Below are positions 33,364 through 43,371 of a stretch of 64,000 nt of DNA, one piece after another (positions within the stretch are counted from its first letter, which is position 1; every line of letters starts with the position of its first letter). Origin of the DNA: Luminiphilus sp038106565 (GTDB lineage Bacteria; Pseudomonadota; Gammaproteobacteria; Pseudomonadales; Halieaceae). The notes beneath the pieces are model-generated. The model did no database searches. It was given only the letters and a program-made list of their open reading frames with translations, and had not been told where the DNA came from. The position numbers and the translations under genes are program-made. The DNA lies in contig JAYOEE010000006.1 in the NCBI GenBank assembly GCA_038106565.1, forward strand, positions 16,616 through 80,615. Direction: 5' to 3'.

Positions 33364-35146
33364 ACATTTTCATCTGCTACGCCCAGAACTGCTATGGGCC
33401 CTGCTCGGCTGCCCGCTGGTCGCCTTGGCGCTCTGGCACAGACGCTCCCAGCAAGGAGATTGGAGTCGGGTGATTGATCCGGAACTCCTCCACTACTTGC
33501 TACCCGATCAGCGTCAGACAGCAGGTCGCTCGCGAATTTGGGTGCCGACACTATTGCTGGCGATGGTCATTCTGGCCGCAGCGGGACCGAGCTTTCAACG
33601 CGTGGAACTGCCTGTGATCAAGCGAGCTGACGCGCTGGTGATCGTGCTGGATCTCAGCGCCTCCATGCTGGCTGCCGACATCCAGCCCAGCCGCGTGCAA
33701 CGTGCACAACAAAAAGTGCTCGATTTATTGGAAACCCGTAAAGAGGGCGTGACCGGACTGGTCGTGTTCGCAGGAGACGCTCACGTCGTCACGCCGCTCA
33801 CCGATGACACGCGTACCATCGCCAACTTGATGCCTGCGCTCTCGCCCACCATTATGCCGCTTCCGGGGGCGGACGCGAGTAGCGGCATTCTGCTGGCAGC
33901 GGACTTACTGGTGACCGCGGGAGCACAGGGCGGACAGATCCTGTTAATGACCGATGGTCTACCGGGATTTGATACCGGTGCCGTACAAACAGCACTTGAG
34001 GACAGCGGCGCTTCACTGGCAATTCTCGCCATCGGCACTGCCGCGGGGGCGCCCATTCCACTGCCCAATGGCGGATTTCTCAAGGACAACGATGGGGAAA
34101 TCGCGATACCGACACTGGAGCTCGCTGCCATTACCGCTATCGCTGAGACGCTCGACGCTGTCATAGAGCCCATTAGTTTGGATGAGCGAGACATCGAGAC
34201 TCTGACTCAGCGCAGTATCCTGGACACAGACGGGGAACTGGACTTGGATCGGCAAACGGACGCTTGGCAGGATCAGGGTTACTGGCTCGCGGCTTTGGTA
34301 GCGCTGCTGGTGCTACCCGCCTTCCGCAAAGGAGTCGTAGCGGGTTTAGCGCTTCTGATCGGCTTTCATTCACCTCCGCCCTTGGCCGCCGAATGGCAGG
34401 ACCTGTGGAGCACCGCTGATCAGCAGGGAGCGCAATATCTCTCGGCAGGCGATCCCGCCAGCGCCGCAAAGGTATTCGAAGATCCGAACTGGCGCGGGTT
34501 CGCGGAATTTGAGGCAGGCACATACGACAAGGCCGCCAAGTCCTTCAGCTCGCAGCCCACGGCAGACAGCCTCTTTAACCTCGGGAACGCATTGGCATTG
34601 CAAGGTGATTTACGCGGCGCACTGTCTGCCTATGAACAGAGCCTGAACCTGCTGCCCGACGCCGAGGACGCCATTGCCAATCGGGATTTCATTCAATCGC
34701 TACTCGATCAGGAGGAGCAAGAACCACAAGATCAGCAGGGTGAGGAGCAAAATCAGGAGGGGGAAGACTCAGAGCAGAATAACGAGTCCGATTCTGAGAG
34801 CGAGTCGGGAACATCCGAGTCAGACCAGTCTCAGGATCAATCTGGTGAACAATCTGAAGGGAACCCCGGTGAGCAGGAACAAGCGTCGCAAGAGCCGGCC
34901 GACGGGCAACAGGAACAGCAGGATTCTGCGATGGCCGAAGCGGAAATCAATCAGGAGGCGCTGGAGGCCGCTACTCAGGAGCAAATGGCCAAGTTTGATG
35001 AGGCACTGGAAGAGCAGCAAGCCTTGGAGCAATGGCTGAGGCGGGTTCCCGACGATCCAGGCGGCCTGCTACGCCGGAAGTTCCGGTATCAGACGATGCA
35101 ACGACTGAGGGAGGGAGAAGAACCTGATGAATCGGTTCGTTGGTAA
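33356..35146 (+). CDS. batB: BatB-BatC fusion: VWA plus TPR membrane protein
   Basis: A 596-residue protein combining the two Bat components often encoded separately. Residues 1-80 hold two transmembrane segments; a VWA domain follows with DLSAS (99-103). A further membrane segment lies near 315-345. The C-terminal part has tetratricopeptide repeats (about 365-450, for example SLFNLGNALALQGDLRGALS), then about 90 residues very rich in Gln, Glu, Asp and Ser, and a helical end. The chosen start overlaps batA by eight bases. The TPR part is likely periplasmic, the usual BatC location. Confidence 0.93.
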   Translation: MDEHFHLLRPELLWALLGCPLVALALWHRRSQQGDWSRVIDPELLHYLLPDQRQTAGRSRIWVPTLLLAMVILAAAGPSFQRVELPVIKRADALVIVLDLSASMLAADIQPSRVQRAQQKVLDLLETRKEGVTGLVVFAGDAHVVTPLTDDTRTIANLMPALSPTIMPLPGADASSGILLAADLLVTAGAQGGQILLMTDGLPGFDTGAVQTALEDSGASLAILAIGTAAGAPIPLPNGGFLKDNDGEIAIPTLELAAITAIAETLDAVIEPISLDERDIETLTQRSILDTDGELDLDRQTDAWQDQGYWLAALVALLVLPAFRKGVVAGLALLIGFHSPPPLAAEWQDLWSTADQQGAQYLSAGDPASAAKVFEDPNWRGFAEFEAGTYDKAAKSFSSQPTADSLFNLGNALALQGDLRGALSAYEQSLNLLPDAEDAIANRDFIQSLLDQEEQEPQDQQGEEQNQEGEDSEQNNESDSESESGTSESDQSQDQSGEQSEGNPGEQEQASQEPADGQQEQQDSAMAEAEINQEALEAATQEQMAKFDEALEEQQALEQWLRRVPDDPGGLLRRKFRYQTMQRLREGEEPDESVRW

Positions 35147-36803
35147 AAAATTCGCGCGTTCAATGTGGCTGTGCGTGCTGCTGCCGCTGCTGGTTTGTCC
35201 CACGGTGTCGCTGGCCGAGCTCACCGCTTCGGTTGATCGTCGCGAAATTGCCATGGGTGAAACGCTGCGCCTCACGCTCACGGGAAATGCCGGTGAGCAA
35301 CCCGCCGAAATAGATCTGACGCCACTCGGTAACGACTGGGAAATTCTGTCTCGGTCGAGCGCCACCAATGCGCGCTTTATCAACGGACAAAATCAAGTCA
35401 CTCGAACGCTGGAGATGGAGCTCGCGCCGCTGCGCGAGGGGACACTGAGCGTCCCACCCCTGACCGCGGGTGGGCGAACTACCACACCGCTATCGATTCG
35501 CGTAAATCCCGAGCCTGTGATCGCCGCAGGAGACGCACTGGTTTTATTTGAGGCGAGCGTTGACCAGGACTCGGTATACGTGCAAGCCGAGCTCATGCTC
35601 ACCGTGACACTACAACAGGCCATTAATCTCGATGGCGGCGAAATTTCAGCGTTCGACATACCCGACGCCATCGTTGAGCCGCTGGAGCGACGCTCTTTTC
35701 AGCGGCGAACCGGAAATCGGACGTGGCTCGTGACCGAATTACGTTACGCCGTCTACCCACAGAAAAGTGGCGCTTTGACGATCCCCGCGGTGGGTTTCAC
35801 TGCACGCGAGGTGCAACCCGGGAGGTCTCTGCTGGGCGCGCGTCTCGGGCGGCGCCTGCGGATGGCTTCGGAACCGATTGAGATCAACGTCAAGAGCGTC
35901 CCCGCCAGTTTTCCCGGAGCGGTATGGCTTCCTGCTCGCAGTCTCTCGCTGGAAGAAGACTGGTCTTTAGATCCGGACAACCTGACGGTCGGAGACTCCA
36001 CGACACGCACTTTGACCCTGATCGCCAATGGACTTCAGGGCAGTCAACTGCCACCGCTCAATAGCGTGCAGGGGGCTCTGAACATCCCCGAGTTACGCTT
36101 TTATCCTGACCAAGAGGCCATTGATCAGACCGAGGTGTTGAATGGCCTTCAGGGAAAACGCGTGCAAAGTGAAGCGCTGGTCGCCAGAGCCAGCGGCACG
36201 TGGGAATTACCCGAAATCCGGGTGCCGTGGTGGAATACCGAGACAGACAGCCTGAGTTACGCCGTACTGTCGCCGCGCGCAGTCAGGGTGGACGCGGGCG
36301 CATCGGCGACCTTCGAATCGAGTGGTTCTCAGATCGGCGCAGAAACGGTGAGCACCGCCCCCCCCCAGCTCTGGATATGGGCCATCGCAGGGTCTGGCTG
36401 GGCAGTCGCACTGGGGTTGCTCGCTTTCCTCTTCATCACGCGGGGGGCCGTTTGGAGAACGCCGCAGGATAAGGCGTCGAAAAGGGTGGACGGTGTCAGC
36501 ACGCGGCAGCTGCTGGTCACGATCCGGGGAGCTATTGAGTCAAAGGATCCGGGCCAGCTGCGATCTGCGATTCTGCAGTGGGGGGCGGCGCATCATGGCA
36601 AGCCCTTCTCGTCGCTGGAAGCGCTGGCGACGGTGAGCAGTACCCAACTCGCCACCCTTCTCAGATCCACAGATCGGTTGATGTACAGCGATCTTGACGG
36701 CGCAATCGATGCGTCAGCCCTGATCGGAGCGCTCCGCGACGAACCGCTGCCAGATAAACCCGCCCGACAGGAGGAAGGGCTGTCTCTCTACCCAGCGATT
36801 TAA
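35127..36803 (+). CDS. batD: BatD-like protein
   Basis: Large periplasmic, membrane-anchored protein of the BatD family. The 558-residue product has a signal peptide (about 1-29, ending VSLA), beta-rich repeats with the family opening LTASVDRREIAMGETLRLTL, a single transmembrane helix near 415-437 (WIWAIAGSGWAVALGLLAFL) and a cytoplasmic tail. It overlaps batB/C by 20 bases and is the last gene of the operon. The GAGGGAGAAG site before its ATG supports the start. BatD is thought to assemble with BatA, BatB and BatC at the membrane. Confidence 0.92.
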   Translation: MNRFVGKKFARSMWLCVLLPLLVCPTVSLAELTASVDRREIAMGETLRLTLTGNAGEQPAEIDLTPLGNDWEILSRSSATNARFINGQNQVTRTLEMELAPLREGTLSVPPLTAGGRTTTPLSIRVNPEPVIAAGDALVLFEASVDQDSVYVQAELMLTVTLQQAINLDGGEISAFDIPDAIVEPLERRSFQRRTGNRTWLVTELRYAVYPQKSGALTIPAVGFTAREVQPGRSLLGARLGRRLRMASEPIEINVKSVPASFPGAVWLPARSLSLEEDWSLDPDNLTVGDSTTRTLTLIANGLQGSQLPPLNSVQGALNIPELRFYPDQEAIDQTEVLNGLQGKRVQSEALVARASGTWELPEIRVPWWNTETDSLSYAVLSPRAVRVDAGASATFESSGSQIGAETVSTAPPQLWIWAIAGSGWAVALGLLAFLFITRGAVWRTPQDKASKRVDGVSTRQLLVTIRGAIESKDPGQLRSAILQWGAAHHGKPFSSLEALATVSSTQLATLLRSTDRLMYSDLDGAIDASALIGALRDEPLPDKPARQEEGLSLYPAI

Positions 36804-36894
36804 GTAGCGGCTCATGACCGTACCAACCGGCTTCCAATTGACTTCGCATTCGGAATACAGAGAGGCACAGAGACCGCCTGTCGCGTGAATCGAA

Positions 36895-39674
36895 TCAATT
36901 CGGATCAGCAAGCGAACGGCTGACAACCTCGAATACATCTTTTGGCAGCGGTGTGATCGCAGCAATACGCTCTAACTCGGCGCGCATGGCGTCTTGCCCT
37001 TGAGCATACCGCCGCCAGCGTGTCAGTGGAGTCAATAAGCGCGCGGCAATTTGAGGATTGGTGGCCTGAACCCGCTCCACCGCATCACCCAGCAATCGAT
37101 AGCCCATCCCATCCTCTCTGTGGAAGGCCAGTGGATTCGAGGAGGCGAAGGCACTTACCAGTGCGCGCAACTTATTGGGATTCCGCCAATCGAATGCCTC
37201 ATGCTCCATCAGAGCAACCACGCTCTCTACACAATCTGGACTGGGTCGCGTTGCCTGCACCGTAAACCATTGATTGACGACCAGAGATTCATGGCGCCAT
37301 CGCTCGTAGAAATCCGAGAGCACCCGCTCTCGGAGATCGCTGTCACCGAACTGCACTATCCACCTCAGCGCCGCCAAACGATCGGTCAGGTTGTCAGCGC
37401 ACGCTAATAACTCCAGCGGCACGCTGAGATCGAGAGGATTGGAGGCAAGCAAATAGTCCTGCGCTAAATGGCGCAGGGCCCTCACGCCAATATCATTGGC
37501 TCTGGGGGCATAGTGCGTCGGGGCAGGGTTATCAGACAGCGCATCCATCCACGATGTCGACAATAAGCGGCCCATTGCCGCCTTCATTTGTTGTCTGCGG
37601 ACGTGGAGATCAGTCATATCCACCAGACCGCGCTGCGCGCCGCGGTCTGCGAGATACTCCTCACCCGGCAAACTGAGCGTCAGCGCTTTCATGGCCGCGT
37701 CCATGGAACCCGTCAATACGCGCTCGGCCGCCTGCAGCAATCCATTATCGATCTCGGCTGCGTCGCCCGCGTTTTTATCGAGCGCTTCAATCTGTCGGGC
37801 GAGTAGTGTTTGCGCCGCATCCCAGGCAACAAAGTCGTCGTCATCGCCGCCCATCAGCGTTGTCAGCTCTTGCTCGGATTGCTCCGTGCCAAGGCGCACC
37901 GGTGCCGAGAATCCTCGCAGCAAAGATGGCACTGGGGCGGAGGTCACCCCCTCAAATACAAATGTCTGTTCCGGCTCGGTTAGCTCCAAAATGCGGGTCG
38001 TCCCCTGCCCCATATCCAGCGGTTCTCCGTCGACCAACAACCCCGTCGCCACGGGAATCAGAAGCGGAGGCTGATCGGCAAGGTCTGCTTTCGCGGGATT
38101 GCGCTGACTCAAGGTAAGCCGGTATTCACGAGCCGTTGGATCATAGTATCCGCGATACTGGATTTCGGGAGTGCCCGCCTGTTCATACCAGCGTCGAAAA
38201 AGGGTCAGATCCCGATCCGTCGCCTCGGCCATACAGTCAACGAAGTCATCACAGGTCACCGCCTGACCGTCAAACCGATCGAAATACAAGGTAGCCCCGG
38301 CGAGGAATCCCTCAGCGCCGAGGAGGGTATAGAGCATGCGCACCACCTCAGCACCTTTTTCGTAAACCGTCAGCGTGTAAAAGTTGGAGATATCGACGAA
38401 GGCGTCGGGGCGCACGGGATGCGCGAGCGGTCCGGCGTCTTCTGCAAACTGATGTGTACGCAGAAACGCAACATCTTCTACTCGCTTCACCCCACGCGAA
38501 TTCATATCAGACGAAAACTCCGAGTCGCGGAACACCGTAAAGCCCTCTTTGAGGCTAAGTTGGAACCAGTCTCTGCAGGTCACACGATTCCCGGAATAGT
38601 TATGGAAGTATTCATGGGCGACCACTGCCTCGACCCGTTGAAACCCCGCATCGGTCGTAATATCGGGATGCGCCAGCACGCAGGAGGTGTTAAACACGTT
38701 CAGACTCTTGTTTTCCATGGCCCCCATGTTGAAGTCATCCACCGCCACAATGTTGTAGAGCTCCAGGTCGTATTCCAGTCCATACACCTGCTCGTCCCAT
38801 CGCATGGCAGCCTTCAACGCCTTCATTGCATAGTCGCAATAGGCTAGGTCCTTCTCCTCTACCCAGATGTGAAGATCAACCACCTTGCCTGAGCAGGTCT
38901 CGAATTGATCACTTACCCGTTTTAAATTGCCGGCGACCATCGCAAAGAGATAACTGGGCTTCGGGAAAGGGTCGTGCCACACCGCCCGATGTCGGCCTTC
39001 CGGCAACGTTTCCTCAGAGATGAGATTCCCATTACTCAACAGCACCGGGCAGCGATTGGAATCAGCCTCAAGCGATACGGTGTACACCGACAGCACATCG
39101 GGACGGTCGATAAAATAGGTGATCTTCCTGAAACCCTCTGCCTCACACTGAGTGCAATAAGCGCTTTGTGAACGATAGAACCCCTCAAGAGAAGTATTGT
39201 TCTCGGGACAAATCTCAACGCAGGTCTTCAAGGTGAACCGCTCTGGCACGTCGGGAATAACGAGAGCCCTGTCCGATACGTGGTACTGATCCTCGGAGAG
39301 CCGCACGCCGTCGAGTTCAACCCAGCGTAAGGTGAGCGCTTCGCCATCCAATTCCAAAGCGGTCTCGGCACTCGAGACTCGCTCAAGGACGAGCGCCGCT
39401 GTCACCTCCGTACGTCCCTCAAAAANNNNNNNNNNNNNNNNNNNNNNNNNNNNNNNNNNNNNNNNNNNNNNNNNNNNNNNNNNNNNNNNNNNNNNNNNNN
39501 NNNNNNNNNNNNNNNNNNNNNNNNNCTCGAGACTCGCTCAAGGACGAGCGCCGCTGTCACCTCCGTACGTCCCTCAAAAATGCGAACATCCATTGCAACC
39601 GTATCGATGCCGAAATGAGGCGCTTCATAATCCGCGCGGTAAATCGTCCCGGGCAAACCCTCTCGTAGTCCCAT
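36895..39674 (-). CDS. pepN: Aminopeptidase N, with spurious N run
   Basis: M1 zinc aminopeptidase removing N-terminal residues from peptides. The zinc motif HEYFHNYSGNR with downstream Glu (LKEGFTVFRD) and the substrate motif GAMENKSLNVF are intact. As printed the gene is split by 100 N, but identical 55-base copies flank the run (39371-39425 and 39526-39580). Removing the N and one copy leaves 2625 bases, an exact multiple of three, and a continuous 874-residue protein, the normal PepN size. The ATG at 39674 overlaps the DUF2797 stop (TGATG). The gene is therefore intact. Confidence 0.97.
39371..39425. repeat. 55-base direct repeat, first copy (assembly artefact)
   Basis: Identical to 39526-39580 across the 100-N run. 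The two copies are one genomic segment represented at the ends of two overlapping contigs. Confidence 0.95.
39426..39525. other. False gap (100 N) in pepN
   Basis: The two sides share an exact 55-base overlap, so no sequence is missing. 55 is a common assembly k-mer length, which explains an unmerged contig join. Confidence 0.95.
39526..39580. repeat. 55-base direct repeat, second copy (assembly artefact)
   Basis: Second copy of the segment at 39371-39425; see that entry and pepN. Confidence 0.95.
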
Positions 39675-40501
39675 CACAGCACCTTCACTTCCACTTCATA
39701 GCCACTAAATTTGCGAATATTGAGCACGCCGGTATCCAACATCAGGTATTGGCCCTTGATCCCCATGAGCGTCCCCTCCACCACCGGCTGCTTATCAAAA
39801 TTGTGCGCCTTGACCTTTTCAGGCCAGCTCAAGACCGGATAGCTGATGTGGGTCTCGGGAGCATCCTCGAGCACCTCAAATGCCGAATCGCCGTGCTGGA
39901 GCCTCAGGTCAGCCAGCTCTTCAGCACAGCTCGCCATCAGTGTCTGCCGGGTAGACTCCAAATCCTGTCTTTCCCCATCCCCTTTGAGCATCGTCTGCCA
40001 TGCCGTTCGGTCGCTAATCTCTCGCGCGCACAGGACTTCCAGTAAGCCGGATTGGTGTCGGGTCTGTACTTTGGCGATGGGTTTTGCCTGAGTCGCGCCC
40101 TGATCCATCCACCGGGTAGGCACCTGCGTTTCTCGGGTAATCCCCACTTTGATGCTGGATGTGTTGGCCAGATACACAATATGCGGCACCTGGCAGTTGC
40201 GCGCCGCCCATTCAGGTTCACGGCAGGTGCCTGCCGCAAAATGACATTTCTCGGGACTGACAATACAGCTGTCGCAGGCCGCTAGCTTTCTAAAGCACGG
40301 GTAGCAATGCCCCTGATTAAAGCTTTTTTTGGTCAGTCGGTCGCAAGCAACACAGCGAATAACACCGCCGTAAGACAGCCTGATGGATTGCCCCAGATAC
40401 TCGTTGAGGCACAGTCCATTTTGTTCGTCAAACAAGGTGTAGCGGACCGTATCAGCCAGCTCGGTCCGCATTTTTCGCAGATCTCCGTGCCACTCACTCA
40501 T
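39674..40501 (-). CDS. DUF2797 protein with cysteine clusters
   Basis: Protein of the DUF2797 family, function unknown. From the ATG at 40501 (MSEWHGDLRKMRTEL) it is 275 residues. The N-terminal half is rich in Cys: CVACDRLTKKSFNQGHCYPC, then CDSC and further Cys and His (CHFAAGTC), suggesting bound zinc or another metal. The central block HIVYLANTSSIKVGITRETQ resembles the GIY-YIG-like start described for this family. It lies between yeaC and pepN in a leftward run with overlapping ends (8 bases with yeaC, 1 base with pepN). Confidence 0.9.
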   Translation of the reverse strand: MSEWHGDLRKMRTELADTVRYTLFDEQNGLCLNEYLGQSIRLSYGGVIRCVACDRLTKKSFNQGHCYPCFRKLAACDSCIVSPEKCHFAAGTCREPEWAARNCQVPHIVYLANTSSIKVGITRETQVPTRWMDQGATQAKPIAKVQTRHQSGLLEVLCAREISDRTAWQTMLKGDGERQDLESTRQTLMASCAEELADLRLQHGDSAFEVLEDAPETHISYPVLSWPEKVKAHNFDKQPVVEGTLMGIKGQYLMLDTGVLNIRKFSGYEVEVKVL

Positions 40502-40760
40502 GGGCAGATTCCTTCCAACTGAGGGGTGCCGGCTCGTCACACTCGCTACCTGCCTTAGAGCCCTTATCGATGAATCCCACGCGCTGCTCTGGAGGCAGAT
40601 GTAGTGCTCCCCACGCGATCACAGCTTGCATCGCATGTTGTCGTTGAACTTCAGTCAGAGCCCGCCCGTCGGGCCACCGCCCGGTCGCCAATGACTCCAA
40701 TAATTGGTCATAAACAGCGCGATCCATTTGCTCAATCGATTGTCGATAGTCTTCTTTCAC
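40494..40760 (-). CDS. YeaC-like DUF1315 protein
   Basis: Small protein of the DUF1315 family, 88 residues, function unknown. The start is a GTG at 40760 (KEDYRQSIEQMDRAVYDQLL), directly after the rhomboid stop (TGA, one base, GTG). The family core SLATGRWPDGRALTEVQRQH is present. The frame is open upstream, but that region belongs to the rhomboid gene. Clustering with DUF2797 and rhomboid suggests one transcript. Confidence 0.88.
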   Translation of the reverse strand: MKEDYRQSIEQMDRAVYDQLLESLATGRWPDGRALTEVQRQHAMQAVIAWGALHLPPEQRVGFIDKGSKAGSECDEPAPLSWKESAHE

Positions 40761-40761
40761 A

Positions 40762-41400
40762 TCACGAGCTCCGAAACCAGCCCGGCAAAGCGCTGATGAG
40801 CGCCCCCAATACACACCCAATCAATAGCCCACCCACGTGCGCTCCATTCGCAATCGCTCCCGCACCAATGAATTCCATGCTGCCTAGCAAGCCGACCAAC
40901 AACCAAATCAGCATAAAGGCGAAGACGGCCATGGGTGGTGCTTGAATCCAGCCCGGCCTCCGCCAATGTGCCACCAGAATAAAACCTAACAACGCGTATA
41001 CCACGCCGGACATACCACCGAATATCGACGGCCCCTCCAGCAAGAATTGACTGTAATTACTGACCATTGCCGTGATCAGGTACAAGCCCATCAAATTGAC
41101 CGCGCCCAGCTGATGCTCGATTCGCTGCCCAAACTCCCACAGCCAAAGGCAATTAAAAACCACGTGCAACCAACCAAAATGTATCAGCGTTGGCGTGATC
41201 AGGCGCCACCACTCTCCAGAGATATCGCCAAAAGCCACGTACCCCCCGGCCCTGCGAAAGGGTACGAAATTAAACAGTTCCAGCATCCCCATCCAATGCA
41301 GCGGATAAAAGAGAAGAAAGCAGAGCACCGTCACGACGATCAAGAAAAAGGTCGCGGGCGCACGCTGTATCGCAGGTGGAACGCTACTTGACCAGCGCAT
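40762..41400 (-). CDS. Rhomboid family intramembrane serine protease
   Basis: Polytopic membrane protease cleaving transmembrane substrates. The 212-residue product (start 41400, MRWSSSVPPAIQ) has about six helices, the catalytic Ser in GMSGVVYALLG, and the His in NGAHVGGLLIGCVLG; HFGWLHVVFNCLWLW is the conserved helix-2 HxxxN region. It lacks an accessory N-terminal domain. It overlaps nadK by 17 bases. Substrate not identifiable. Confidence 0.92.
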   Translation of the reverse strand: MRWSSSVPPAIQRAPATFFLIVVTVLCFLLFYPLHWMGMLELFNFVPFRRAGGYVAFGDISGEWWRLITPTLIHFGWLHVVFNCLWLWEFGQRIEHQLGAVNLMGLYLITAMVSNYSQFLLEGPSIFGGMSGVVYALLGFILVAHWRRPGWIQAPPMAVFAFMLIWLLVGLLGSMEFIGAGAIANGAHVGGLLIGCVLGALISALPGWFRSS

Positions 41401-42361
41401 CAGACCAGCGCAGCTTATCCCGACAACTGGCATAAAAACTGTATCCGGGAGGATGAAGTAGCGTTAGCTCGCGCGACTTCTTGCGGATACGGACAGAATC
41501 CCCGGGCAATGCCGTGATAGAAATTTGCCCATCGCAGGTGATGGGCGGGTGAATATCGTTGCGCGACACCACATCGATACGGATCTCACTCTGACCGCTG
41601 ACAACGATAGGCCTGCTGGTCAGCGAGTGCGGAAACATCGGCACAAGGACCAGCGCATCCAGCCCGGGATACATAATCGGGCCCCCCGCCGAGAGACAGT
41701 AGGCTGTGGACCCTGTCGGCGTCGCCACCAGGAGTCCATCGGCATTCAGCCGGTAAACAAATTCGCCATCGATACTGAGCTCAAACTCCACCATTTGAGC
41801 CGAAGCGCCAGAATTCACCACGATGTCGTTGAGCGCCTCTCCCCGTCCTACCACCTGTTCCCCGCGCCACACTTCGGTGTCCAGCAGGAATCGACGATCG
41901 CTCAGGTAATTCCCATCCAGCACGTTACTCACCTGATCGAGCACTTCATCCGGACTGACATCAGTGAGAAACCCCAGACGGCCCCGGTTGATGCCAATGA
42001 CGGGGGTGTCGTGCTTGACCAACGTGCGCGCCGCACTCAACAAACTGCCGTCACCGCCTATGACAATCGCCAAATCGACCATAGCGCCTATTTGATCGCG
42101 GGATTCCATCTCGCGCTTCTCAAAATGAGACAGCGTGGCCAGACGATCTTCTATGGTGACCTGCAACCCTCGATCATCCAGTAAATTGAGCAGCCCGGAT
42201 ACGATTTCTTCAACGCCGGGATGCTCGCGCCGGCCCAACAAACCNNNNNNNNNNNNNNNNNNNNNNNNNNNNNNNNNNNNNNNNNNNNNNNNNNNNNNNN
42301 NNNNNNNNNNNNNNNNNNNNNNNNNNNNNNNNNNNNNNNNNNNNTCGCTGGCAGTCACCAT
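41384..42361 (-). CDS. nadK: NAD kinase, interrupted by an N run near the N-terminus
   Basis: Phosphorylates NAD to NADP. Motifs are complete in the visible part: catalytic Asp in VIGGDGSLL, then GINRGRLGFLTD, the ALNDIVVNSG strand and TPTGSTAYCLSAGGPI. The ATG at 42361 follows the lipA stop by one base (TGATATG) and reads MVTAS before the gap; the protein resumes at GLLGRREHPGVEE. NAD kinases usually have fewer than 10 residues between start and this motif, so the real gap is perhaps 10-30 bases, not 100. About 290 visible residues in all, the standard size. Confidence 0.95.
   Translation of the reverse strand: MVTASXXXXXXXXXXXXXXXXXXXXXXXXXXXXXXXXXXGLLGRREHPGVEEIVSGLLNLLDDRGLQVTIEDRLATLSHFEKREMESRDQIGAMVDLAIVIGGDGSLLSAARTLVKHDTPVIGINRGRLGFLTDVSPDEVLDQVSNVLDGNYLSDRRFLLDTEVWRGEQVVGRGEALNDIVVNSGASAQMVEFELSIDGEFVYRLNADGLLVATPTGSTAYCLSAGGPIMYPGLDALVLVPMFPHSLTSRPIVVSGQSEIRIDVVSRNDIHPPITCDGQISITALPGDSVRIRKKSRELTLLHPPGYSFYASCRDKLRWSDALVK
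42245..42344. other. Assembly gap (100 N) in nadK
   Basis: Exactly 100 N. The flanks do not overlap. Family comparison suggests only a few codons are missing. Confidence 0.9.
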
Positions 42362-42362
42362 A

Positions 42363-43355
42363 TCAATTCGCTCCCAGACCCACATTATTGTGTTCCAGTA
42401 CCCGCTCCGCCCGATAACTTGAGCGAACAAATACCCCGGAGACCACCTCCATAAACCCGCGCTCCAAGCCCCACTCCCGGTAGCGCTCAAACTCCTCAGG
42501 TGTGACGTACCGCTCCACCGGTAAATGATTGCGGGTGGGCTGAAGATACTGGCCCAGGGTCAACACGTCGACGCTGTGACTACGCAGGTCGTCCATGCAG
42601 GCCTTCAGTTCATCCTCACGCTCACCCAGACCCAGCATCAGCGAGGTCTTGGTGATGACATCCGGCCGATAAGCCTTGCCGTGAGCAAGCACGTCGAGGG
42701 TCTGCTGGTACCCTGCTCGGGGGTCACGAACCGGGTGAGTGAGGCGCTCAACCGTTTCCACATTTTGAGCAAAAACGTCGACGCCAGAGTCCAGTAGCCG
42801 GTTTACGGACGACTTTTCACCGAGAAAATCCGGCGTCAGCGCCTCGACAGCGGTTTCCGGATTCAACGCCTTTGTCGCCTGCACTACCGCTGCATAGTGG
42901 CCCGCGCCACCATCTGGCAGGTCATCTCGGTTCACTGATGTCAGCACAACATACTTGAGGCCCATCAGACGCACAGCCTCTGCGGTATTGGCAGGCTCCT
43001 CTGCATCGAGCCAGCCACCAGGGTTACCGGTATTCACGGAGCAGAAGCGACACGCCCGCGTACAGACATCACCCATGAGCATGATGGTCGCGGTGCCAGC
43101 GCTCCAGCACTCACTGATATTGGGGCATTTCGCCTCCTCGCACACTGTCGCAAGACGATGCTCATGCACGATGGAACGAACCGATTCAAACTTGGGGCTA
43201 CTGTGAAGCCGCATTCGCAACCACTCAGGTTTGGCGACGCGGGCGGTATCTGCAGAAGAGGCTTTAATACCGTCTTTGATGACGCTCATACCACGATCGT
43301 TGGTGAACTTTACGCCACTATCGATCTGCTTTACCGGAATATGTTTATTGCTCAT
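42363..43355 (-). CDS. lipA: Lipoyl synthase
   Basis: Radical-SAM enzyme inserting two sulfur atoms into protein-bound octanoyl groups to make lipoyl cofactor. The 330-residue product (start 43355, MSNKHIPVKQIDSG) has the auxiliary cluster motif CEEAKCPNISEC and the radical-SAM motif CTRACRFC; the last-cluster Ser is in FVRSSYRAE near the end. The frame extends upstream, but the earlier part is in the molybdopterin-oxidoreductase 3' end. lipB is not adjacent. It is one base from nadK. Confidence 0.97.
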   Translation of the reverse strand: MSNKHIPVKQIDSGVKFTNDRGMSVIKDGIKASSADTARVAKPEWLRMRLHSSPKFESVRSIVHEHRLATVCEEAKCPNISECWSAGTATIMLMGDVCTRACRFCSVNTGNPGGWLDAEEPANTAEAVRLMGLKYVVLTSVNRDDLPDGGAGHYAAVVQATKALNPETAVEALTPDFLGEKSSVNRLLDSGVDVFAQNVETVERLTHPVRDPRAGYQQTLDVLAHGKAYRPDVITKTSLMLGLGEREDELKACMDDLRSHSVDVLTLGQYLQPTRNHLPVERYVTPEEFERYREWGLERGFMEVVSGVFVRSSYRAERVLEHNNVGLGAN

Positions 43356-43371
43356 GAGGTGATCACAGAGG

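Noticed and set aside
39371..39580. Real tandem duplication within pepN
   Set aside because: The copies are exact, 55 bases long and separated only by N; merging restores the normal gene, so it is an assembly artefact.
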